This document shows, piece after piece, positions 24,561 to 34,138 of a stretch of DNA of 64,000 nucleotides. The notes beneath the pieces were generated by a model. It made no database searches, was not told where the DNA came from, and saw nothing but the letters and a program-made list of their open reading frames with translations. The translations under genes were made by a program, and so were the position numbers. Location: assembly GCA_009599575.1 (NCBI GenBank), contig VWND01000038.1:1-64000 (forward strand). Direction: 5' to 3'. Numbering within the stretch: the stretch's first letter is position 1; every line of letters starts with the position of its first letter. The stretch is from Blumeriella jaapii. Taxonomy: Eukaryota; Ascomycota; Leotiomycetes; Helotiales; Drepanopezizaceae.

Positions 24561-25426
24561 AATGTTTTAATAAATTTCAGACAAATAAAATATTAATAAT
24601 TTAATCTGTAAAAAAAATAAAAATTTAATCTAAGATATTTCATTTGTTAAATTAATAAATATATATTTAAGACCTAAAATAAATTCAGTATTTAATTCCG
24701 TAATATAAACCTGTTTAATAAAACTTTTTATAAAATTATTTATATTCGAAATAGATTTATTATCAAATAAATTTTGATAATAATCGGAATTTTAATTTTT
24801 AAGCTATAATTCATTTCGTTTAAATAATAAATTTATTATTTGATAAATAAAATTTATTAATATATATTTATTTTCAAATTCGAAAGATTAACGTAATCGA
24901 TAACAAATAACAATAGATAATAAACAAATAAAACAACAATTATTTTCGTATAAATAAAAACTATTTCGAATAAATTTTTCTTTTATATTTTATAAAAATA
25001 AATCAAAATTCGCAAATTCAATACAATCGCGAATATAATAATTACTAGTATTTTGCGTATAAATAAAATAACAATACGTGCAAAAATTATTATTTTCAAA
25101 ACTTTACGATAAAACCCAAATTAAATTATTTTTTGCGTTTTCGACTTCTTTTGTAATTGTATTAATAATTTGCGCTTGTTTTTCGTAAATATTATTACGA
25201 TTTTTATATAAAAATCGCAATTTGCACTAGTTTTAGAATACTAATAACTAAAATAGTATTATTTAAATATAAAGAAATTAATCGTTTACGACAGACTACT
25301 TCGCGTAAATAACTTTTAATTAATTTTTTATTTAACGAATCGTTTTCGATTTTTTTTTTTAAAACCTGAATTATAATAAAACATCGATATAGCTTCGTTT
25401 TTATCGCGGCCGGCCCGACTAAAACC

Positions 25427-25903
25427 TTATAAAAAACCGTTAAATTCGAAAGCTAATTTATAATAAATAGTAGCACGTATATTAAAATAATCAAAGCCTT
25501 TTTGCAAACCGCTAATACAAACTAAAATATTATAAAAAGTTGTATAATCGATAGTAAAACTTTTTAAAACCGATTCTTTTTTATTTTTTAATAATTTAAA
25601 CGTATATTTCGCGCAATTTAAAAATTCAGATAATTTATCGATAAGCGCAATTGTAGGACAAAATATTATTATTTTATCTAAATATGATTTAAAATTCGAT
25701 TTTAATTCAAAATAATATTTTTCGATTTTTTTAATTTTATTTTGCATACTTTTAGATTTAAAACTTAAAGCTCGATATAATATATTATTACGTAAATAAT
25801 CGGCCCGTATTTTAGCAAAAGTTTGTAAATTTAATTTATTAATCAATTGATTTTCTTGATTTACGGATAATATACCAGTTAAAAATACTATTTGAACTTT
25901 CAA
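25427..25903 (-). pseudogene. RecQ helicase lobe-2 fragment (second copy)
   Basis: A 158-residue open piece covering the part between motif III and motif VI that is frameshifted in the first copy. It reads FLTGILSVNQENQLINK, then a charged stretch, then IIIFCPTIALIDKLSEFL (motif IV-like; FC.T.. is typical of RecQ) and ILVCISGLQKGFDYFNIR (position of motif V, usually T.AFGMGID). The frame ends at the stop that replaces the motif VI glutamine. Together with the first copy it shows that the ancestral gene had a complete helicase core. Confidence 0.8.
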
Positions 25904-26132
25904 ATTAAATTTTTTTTTAAATTAATATATTATAAAACGATAATTAGCCGCAGTTATTAGCAAATGATATTCGTTTAATATAATTCTATTAATTTTTCCT
26001 TTATTAATTTTATTTATTAATAAATTAATAAATATATCGTTTTTTAAAGTTTTAATAAAAATAAGAGTTATAATTTTAAATTTAAAATTATCTTCGTAAT
26101 TATTAACAGGAATTTCAAATTTATTTGCACGT

Positions 26133-26660
26133 TTAAATAAATCGCTTTTTTAAACTAATTAACGGTACGATAATAATAGTAATTTTGGCGTTAAATAAAA
26201 CAACGCATAATAAATAAATTAATAATTTACTATTACTAGTAGATAATATTCCTAATATATAAGGCACTTTTAATAAAATACTTTTTAATAAAGTTTTTTG
26301 TTCAGAAATAATAAAATCGATTTCAGAATTATTTAAAAATTCGCGTAATAATAATAATAACGTATTATTTCCGATAGGCATAATAAATAAATAATTCAAA
26401 TTTGTAAGCTTAATTTTTTTATTAATTGAATTATATTCGAAAGACGCTTGTTTATTATGTTTTTTAGCTTTTGAATTATTATTTAATAAAAGCTTTTGAT
26501 AACGTAATGCAAAAGTCAAAGATTTAGTTTTGTTTTTATTAATTTTAATTTTATTAATAATATCGAGATTATTTAAAAATGAATTATTAATAATTTTTTT
26601 ATTATTTAAGCCGAAAAAATCAAAATAACGAAGGCAAAATTGTAAATACTTTGATTGCAA
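26133..26660 (-). pseudogene. RecQ helicase lobe-1 fragment (second copy)
   Basis: A 175-residue open piece aligned to residues 1-172 of the first-copy fragment. The P-loop region reads ILSTSNSKLLIY, so the Gly and Ser of GKS are gone. The frame breaks after LISLKKRFI by a homopolymer length change. Upstream, N-linker residues are nearly identical to the first copy. Confidence 0.8.
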
Positions 26661-29569
26661 ATCGCTTCGCGTATTTTCGAAAGTATTCGAATTACGGCTA
26701 TAATTTAATTTTTCAGTTATTAACGAATGATTTATTTGATTCGCTTGAAGCTTATTATTCGTAAAACTATTATTAGAATTAATTAATATAATAGAATTGA
26801 TATTAAGATTTTCTTTTATAAAATATTTAATAATAGCTACAATAATTTGACGATATTTTTGAATAGTTAAAGGTTGACCAATTTTTACTAAACAAAATGA
26901 TTTTAAATAATTAGAAATATCGGCCGATTTTAAAAATCTTTTGTTTATATAAAAAAAATAAGCATTAACTGTTTTATATTAATTATTATTCGCCGAAATA
27001 CTAATATTTAATATTCTAATAAATAATTCTATTAAAACCATATAATATAATACTAAAATACTAACTTTTAAAAGAATATATTTTATATTCGAAGCTAGCT
27101 TTTCACTAGAATATTGCGATTTAAATTTACTAATATTTATAATAAATAAACCACTTTTAATATCAAGAAATAATTCTCTTTTATTTTTACGCGAATTATA
27201 ATTTCTAAATGAAGTAAGTTCGGTTTTTCGAATGGATAAACCATAATCTAAATAAAATCAATCAATCAAAAATAACTTTTTCAAATTGAAATTTAATTTT
27301 AAATAAGCTTTAATTGCTTACGGTTTAATTTGTAATTTTTAATTCGAAAAATTATAAAAACGAGCTCGTAATTCTAACGATTTAATAATTTTATTAAATA
27401 ACCATTTATCGTTTGCTTTTTTATTAGAATATAAATTTTTAAAAGATAAAAAAAGCGTCGTATTATTACGATCTTCGTATTTTGCAAAATCAACTAACGT
27501 AATATAATTATATTCGCTTTCTGAAATATTAAAAAAAAGATCGTTTTTTAATATTTGCTCGGTTTTTAAAATTAATTTTTTAAATACAAATCGCAAATTA
27601 TCAATATTTAAAACAACGTTTTTATAACTAACTGTATTTTCAGTTAAACTATAAATTGTAACATTACTATTGCTTGAAAGATTTTTATTTACAATAAAAC
27701 AAAACGATCGGTATAATAGCAATTCGCTTAATGCAGTATTCGAATTATTTTTAAAAAAATTATTCATTAATTTAATTAAAATATCATTTAAATTACTTTG
27801 AGAATTACAAACAAAAATATTTATAATTTTATTTAAAAATATTAATTACGAGCAATATATAAATTTAAAATAATAGCCAAATAAATCTAAAGTATTTCGT
27901 AAAATAAAATTAAATCTTAAACTTTTAATTGCAAAATAAACGTTAATAGAATTTTCGAATATATTTAAATCTTGTTTTTGAATTAAAATTTCAAAAATGA
28001 TATTACTTAATAATTTTTAAAATTCGATTAACAAAAGATTACGATCAGTTTCAGAATTTTTATATTTTTTTAAAAAAGAAATATAAGAATTTTGCTTTGT
28101 ATCTACGTTTGATAATTTTCCAAAAGACCAAGAATTATTCGAAGTATTGCTATTATTATTAATATTATTTAAATTGCTATCATCCGATAATATAGATTTA
28201 TTGTTTATAAAATTATCGAATTTAATTTCAGAATTATCACTCGATAAATCGTCGATTAAAACTCGATTATTATAAGCTTTATTTATATTTCGATTAATAG
28301 TTTTTGTGAAATTTTTCGATAAAACTTTAATTTTTAAATCGTTTATATAATCAATCGCTTGTAATAATAAATCGTTAATTTTTTCTTCTAGTTTTGTATC
28401 GATTTTAAAAATCGGTTTACTAGTTTTATATAATTTTAAATTATAATTACGAAAGAAAAAAGTAATAAAATTATTAAAAAAAGCAAAATAATCGACGCGA
28501 GATTTCGATATAAGTAATATTTTAAATTTTTTATTGCCTATTTTATTAGGCTCAAAACTATTTAAAATATTTAAATAACTTTTATTTATTTAAATAATTT
28601 TATTTAAATTTAAATAAAAAATTTCTTAAATATTATCGATTATAAATTTAATTAATTCGTCGTTTTTATCTTAATTATATAATTCACATAAATCGTATAA
28701 TTCTTACGGCTTATAATTTTAAATAAATTCAGCATATCGAGTTTTTGCTTGAAAATTGATTAAATTATCGCTAAGATTTATTTTAGACGAATTTAAATTT
28801 TCGTAAAATAAAAATTTTTTTAAATTTAATTCTTCGATTAATAAATTTTAAGCTATTAACAAATCAGATAGTAAATCTTCTGAAATTTTATTAAAATGAA
28901 TATTATTTTCGATTTCGTTTACTAAATTATCAATTTGTTTAACTTCGAAATATTATTTATTTTTTTCAAGTGATTGAATAGTTACAATTGAATAATATTT
29001 ACTAATATTATTTGTAATAATAATTTCGATTTTATTTGTATAAAATTTTTTTTTAAAATGTTTTTTAATATTTATACGATTTGCTAGAATTAAAAAAACA
29101 AAAATCGCATTTAAAATTGTTTTGCGATATTTCGAGTTTTGGAAAAAGTTTTAAATCGAATTCTAATAAAAAAAGTCGTATTAATTTTAAATTGTTTTTC
29201 AAAAATTCGATTTTTAACGATTGATAAATAATTAAGCTTTGTTTAATTAATTTATTTCGATCGTTTTTTTGAAATTGAATGGAAATGGTTTTTACGTATA
29301 TGTTGTTTAAATCCGGTAATAAATAAATTACAAAACAAACAAAACAATAATTCAAAATCTATATAATAAAATAAAAATTGAAAATCAGATAAATCTTGAA
29401 ACGCTTGTTTAGGATTTAAATCGTTAGTAGTACGAAAGTTACTAAAATAATAAATATTAGCGCTATTTATCAAAGGGGTGGAAAATACTTGAATATTTGA
29501 CATATCGAATTTTTTAAAAAAAAATCGTATAATCGAAGAAATTCGAAGAAAATAAAAATAAGTTTTTTT

Positions 29570-29793
29570 TAGGGGTTTTTTTGAAGTTTTTGAAGTTTTT
29601 GAAGTTTTTAAAGTTTTGGGAGCTTTTGAAGTTTTGGGAGTTTTGGAAGTTTTGGTGGTTTTGGTAGTTTTGGGGGGGGTTTTGGAGGTTTTGGAGGTTT
29701 TGGTGGTTTTGGGGGTTTTGGAGGTTTTGGAGGTTTTGGGGGTTTTGGGAGTTTTGATAATTTGGATGGTGTGTGGTTTTGAAAAATTTTCAA
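29570..29793 (-). repeat. Pro/Lys-coding minisatellite, second copy
   Basis: Equivalent of 15440-15772. On the minus strand it opens a 61-codon frame starting MKIFQNHTP and continuing as KPPKPPKPP repeats; a complementary plus-strand frame is just its shadow. The phase relative to the helicase ATG at 29503 differs from that in the first copy. Confidence 0.7.
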
Positions 29794-29837
29794 AACTTTA
29801 ATTGATTAAAGTTTTCGCGTAGCCTATAGCAACGATA

Positions 29838-29938
29838 ATTTTAATTAAATAAATTATTCGAAAACTTTAATTAAATAAATTATTCGAAAACTTTAATTAA
29901 ATAAATTATTCGAAAACTTTAATTAATTAAATTAAATT
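29838..29938. repeat. 26-base tandem repeat (second copy)
   Basis: Equivalent of 15812-15912: four units of about 26 bases containing aaattattcgaaaacttt. Confidence 0.8.
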
Positions 29939-30334
29939 ACAAAAAAGACACTTACAGCAGAGGGCAGACTGATACACCGACTTATATTTATTCATCTTAT
30001 ATACAAAACCCCGTGGGATAATTTACGGGCCGAAGCTATAGAATTTGCAAGTAACTAGGTTTTATAAATAGAGTGGCGGAGTATTAAAACAGAACGCCTG
30101 GCAACCCTTTTCCCGTGGCTTTACGGGTTCTTAATAGAATAACGAAGGAATTAAACCTACAAAAACCATCAACCACTACATTATAGGTGCTTTAGGACTT
30201 TTGTTCCGAAAGCATACGATCGACTAGATTATATAAAATATATAATTTTTTAAAGTTTATTTTGTGTGTGTGTGGGATTAGGCGAATGTGGGTTTAAACG
30301 AAAGTTTAATTTTGCGACCGTGCACGATTTTCTG
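29939..30334 (-). promoter_or_regulatory. Structured GC-richer leader, second copy
   Basis: Equivalent of 15913-16312. The minus-strand tRNA-like boxes are present but eroded (A box TAATGTAGTGG, B box GGTTTAATTCC), again 15 bases apart. The immediate 5' flank AGCACCTA looks more tRNA-like than in the first copy. Hairpin arms show one or two transitions. Confidence 0.45.
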
Positions 30335-32790
30335 AACGTTTGCATTACGATTAATAATAAATCGAATTGTATAAAATAAAAAGAATTAAATAAGTTTTAA
30401 TATTAATAACCCAAATATAAAAAGAATTGAACGATTTTATTAAGAAATGGGCTGGTGTTTTACTAGTAAATACGAATACCGCAGGCTGTAGAATTAGGCT
30501 TTGGAGCCAAGCTATTCTTGGTCCGTGCGTTAATTCGTAAAACGTTTGCATTGCGATTAATAATAAATCGAATTGTACAAAATAAAAAGAATTAAATAAG
30601 TTTTAATATTAATAACCCAAATATAAAAAAAATTAAACGATTCTATTAAGAAATGGGCTGGTGTTTTACTAGTAAATACGAATACCGCAGGCTGTAAAAT
30701 TAGGCTTTAAAGCCAAATTATTCTTGGTCCGTGCTTTAATTCGTAAAACGTTTGCATTACGATCAATAATAAATCGAATTATACAAAATAAAAAAATTTA
30801 AATAAAGTTTAATATTAATAACCGAAATATAAAAAAAATTGCACGATTTTATTAAGAAATGGGCTGGTGTTTTATTAGTAAATACGAATACCGCAGGCTG
30901 TAGAATTGGGCTTTGGAGCGAAGCTATTCTTGGTCCGTGCGTCAATTCGTAGAACGTTTGCATTACGATCAATAATAAATCGAATTATATAAAATAAAAA
31001 GAAATAAATAAGTTTTAATATTAATAACCCAAATATAAAAAGAATTGAACGATTCTATTAAGAAATGGGCTGGTGTTTTACTAGTAAATACGAATACCGC
31101 AGGTTGTAGAATTAGGCTTTGGAGCCAAGTTATTCTTGGTCCGTGCTTTAATTCGTAGAACGTTTGCATTGCGATTAGTAATAAATCGAATTGTACAAAA
31201 TAAAAAGAATTAAATAAGTTTTAATATTAATAACCCAAATATAAAAAGAATTATACGATTCCATTAAGAAATGGGCTGGTGTTTTACTAGTATATACGAA
31301 TACCGCAGGCTGTAGAATTAGGCTTTGGAGCCAAGTTATTCTTGGTCCGTGCTTTAATTCGTAGAACGTTTGCATTGCGATTAGTAATAAATCGAATTGT
31401 ACAAAATAAAAAGAATTAAATAAGTTTTAATATTAATAACCCAAATATAAAAAAAATTAGACGATTCTATTAAGAAATGGGCTGGTGTTTTACTAGTAAA
31501 TACGAATACCGCAGGCTGTAGAATTAGGCTTTGGAGCCAAGTTATTCTTGGTCCGTGCTTTAATTCGTAGAACGTTTGCATTGCGATTAGTAATAAATCG
31601 AATTGTACAAAATAAAAAGAATTAAATAAGTTTTAATATTAATAACCCAAATATAAAAAAAATTAGACGATTCTATTAAGAAATGGGCTGGTGTTTTACT
31701 AGTACATACGAATACCGCAGGCTGTAAAATTAGGCTTTGGAGCCAAATTATTCTTGGTCCGTGCTTTAATTCGTAGAACGTTTGCATTGCGATTAATAAT
31801 AAATCGAATTATATGAAATAAAAAGAAATAAATAAGTTTTAATATTAATAACCCAAATATAAAAAGAATTGAACGATTCTATTAAGAAATGGGCTGGTGT
31901 TTTACTAGTAAATACGAATACCGCAGGTTGTAGAATTAGGCTTTTGAGCCAAGCTATTTTTGGTCCGTGCGTCAGTTCGTAAAACGCTTGCATTGCGATT
32001 AATGATAAATCGAATTTTATGAAATAAAAAGAATTAAATAAGTTTTAATATTAATAACCCAAATATAAAAAAAATTAGACGATTCTATTAAGAAATGGGC
32101 TGGTGTTTTACTAGTACATACGAATACCGCAGGTTGTAGAATTAGGCTTTGGAGCCAAGTTATTCTTGGTCCGTGCTTTAATTCGTAGAACGTTTGCATT
32201 GCGATTAATATTAAATCGAATTATATGAAATAAAAAGAAATAAATAAGTTTTAATATTAATAACCCAAATATAAAAAAAATTAGACGATTCTATTAAGAA
32301 ATGGGCTGGTGTTTTACTAGTACATACGAATACCGCAGGCTGTAAAATTAGGCTTTGGAGCCAAGTTATTCTTGGTCCGTGCTTTAATTCGTAGAACGTT
32401 TGCATTGCGATTAATAATAAATCGAATTATATGAAATAAAAAGAAATAAATAAGTTTTAATATTAATAACCCAAATATAAAAAGAATTGAACGATTCTAT
32501 TAAGAAATGGGCTGGTGTTTTACTAGTAAATACGAATACCGCAGGCTGTAGAATTAGGCTTTGAAGCCAAGCTATTCTTGGTCCGTGCGTCAGTTCGTAG
32601 AACGCTTGCATTGCGATTAATAATAAATCGAATTATATGAAATAAAACGAATTAAATAAGTTTTAATATTAATAACCCAAATATAAAAAGAATTATACGA
32701 TTCCATTAAGAAATGGGCTGGTAATTTACTAGTAAATACGAATACCGCAAGCTGTAAAATTAAGCTATAAAGCCGAGCTATTATTAGTCT
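30335..32790 (-). repeat. 206-bp satellite array, second copy (about 12 units)
   Basis: The marker ccgcaggctgta recurs from 30483 to 32542 with spacing near 206, and a decayed last unit has ccgcaagctgta at about 32745. Ten units open a minus-strand frame of 60-69 codons beginning MQTFYELKHGPRI or MQAFYELTHGPRI and mostly ending LFILYNSIYY. Amino-acid variants are few (for example F or C or Y at residue 28, S or F at 40-42). Palindromes as in the first copy. Confidence 0.93.
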
Positions 32791-33173
32791 GTTTTTTGAT
32801 TTTACGAACGCTTATTTTACGATTAATATTCAATCGAATTATATATATATATTATTATTGTATAATTTCGAAAAGATTTGTTGTAATTTAAAATTTAACA
32901 AAAGATATATATTATAAACGAATTGAAATTTTATATTTTTTGAATTTGATTTTTCATAATCGATTAATTATTAATAAATAAATGGCTATATCGATTTCTT
33001 CGAAATTTATATTATAAATTGAAAAGTGGCAGCTTCGATTAATTCGAAAATTAAGCTAAGAGGGAGGGGGGGGGGGGGGCAGCACCGAATAATTCGAAAA
33101 ATAAGCTTAAAAGAAAAGAGGGGTTGGCTGCGCCGATTAATCGAGAAATAAGCTGAAAAGAAAAAAGGAGGAG
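32791..33173. repeat. G-rich block unique to the second copy
   Basis: Contains AT-rich sequence (32830-33000) and then three diverged ~50-base units of the form cgattaattcgaaaattaagct...aagaggagg. One unit carries a run of 14 G (33066-33079). It lies exactly between the 206-bp and 186-bp arrays; in the first copy the two arrays are joined directly at about 18580. Probably an ancestral boundary block lost from the first copy, but insertion in the second is possible. Confidence 0.75.
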
Positions 33174-34090
33174 GGACTTAAATAACGTTATTATTAATTA
33201 ATAATATTTATAAGCTTTTGCGTATAAAATATTAATAATTTGTAAGCTCAATACGAATTTAATTTTATTTTTAAAATCGAAAAATTCTTGCGAAAAAACC
33301 GATTTAGTGACCAAAAAAAGTCGGGTACCAGGGTCTGCCAAGATTAGGGTTAAAAGGGGGGGTTATTACAACTTTTTAATTTATTAATCGTATTTATAAG
33401 CTTTTGCGTATAAAAGATTAATAATTAATAAGTTGAATACAAATATAATTTTATTTTTAAAATCGAATAATTTTTGCGAAAAAACCGACCTGGTGACCAA
33501 AGAAAGTCGGTTACCAGGGTCTGCCAAGATTAGGGTTAGAGGGGGGGGTTATTACAACTTTTTAATTTATTAATCGTATTTATAAGCTTTTGCGTATAAA
33601 AGATTAATAATTAATAAGTTAAATACAAATATAATTTTATTTTTAAAATCGAATAATTTTTGCGAAAAAACCGACCTGGTGACCAAAGAAAGTCGGTTAC
33701 CAGGGTCTGCCAAGATTAGGGTTAGAGGGGGGGGGTTAATACAACTTTTTAATTTATCAATCGTATTTATAAGCTTTTGCGTACAAAAGATTAATAATTA
33801 ATAAGCTGAATACAAATATAGTTTTATTTTTAAAATCGAATAATTTTTGCGAAAAAACCGACCTGGTGACCATAGAAAGTCGGTTACCAGGGTCTGCCAA
33901 GATTAGGGTTAGAAGGGGGGGTTAATACAACTTTTTAATTTATTAATCGTATTTATTAGCTTTTGCGTACAAAAGATTATTAATTAGTAAGCCGAATACG
34001 AATATAATTTTATTTTTCAAATCGAATAATTTTTGCGAAAAAACCGACCTGGTGACCAAAGAAAGTTGGTCACCAGGGTCTGCCAAGACT
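33174..34090. repeat. 186-bp satellite array, second copy (about 5 units)
   Basis: Units at about 33174 (variant first unit), 33360, 33546, 33732 and 33918. Four units keep gattagggttaga or gattagggttaaa followed by six to nine G. The accgac...gtcggt inverted repeat is intact in most units. Confidence 0.92.
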
Positions 34091-34110
34091 GGTTACCAAC
34101 GTTGGTGACC
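34091..34110. other. 20-base palindrome at end of second 14-kb copy
   Basis: ggttaccaac followed by gttggtgacc: identical to the first-copy palindrome except for one C-to-T change. It again lies 28 bases before the end of the duplicated segment. Confidence 0.9.
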
Positions 34111-34138
34111 ACCAAAATTCTCTCGCTTATAATATTAG

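Larger units (their letters stand above)
24625..29503 (-). pseudogene. RecQ-type telomere-linked helicase (TLH) pseudogene, second copy
   Basis: Duplicate of 10598-15486 and more decayed. The N-terminal 83 codons (29503-29252) are open and begin MSNIQVFST; they contain CLFCNLFITGFKQHIRKNH, a C2H2-like finger with all four ligands present. Downstream it is riddled with stops and frameshifts. All three key helicase motifs are lost by G-to-A type changes: TSSGKS reads TSNSKL, DECH reads NEYH (about 25960-25985), and the Gln before the arginine motif is a stop (about 25430). A one-base loss near 24640 also replaces the normal C-terminus. It cannot encode an active helicase. Confidence 0.85.
19731..34138. 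repeat. 14-kb segmental duplication, second copy
   Basis: Direct tandem copy of 5647-19730, about 320 bases longer. It begins inside the T-rich array (tcatttttctaataata) with no upstream array of its own, and ends at ttataatattag, after which copia sequence starts abruptly. Its helicase region carries more G-to-A and C-to-T differences than the first copy, and it keeps a G-rich block (32791-33173) that the first copy lacks. Confidence 0.92.

Noticed and set aside
29616..29801. Plus-strand frame with Val/Leu/Gly repeats
   Set aside because: It is the complement of the Pro/Lys minisatellite and is not preserved in the first copy.
16281..32611. The 60-69 codon frames of the 206-bp satellite as separate genes
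   Set aside because: They repeat with the satellite period and several units break the frame; kept as a property of the repeat and as a finding, not as genes.
5647..34138. A different AT-rich organism (for example Plasmodium or Dictyostelium)
   Set aside because: Surviving CpG, GC-rich unmutated LTR islands, transition-type stops in repeats, and Tad1-like and chromovirus elements fit a RIP-active ascomycete better.
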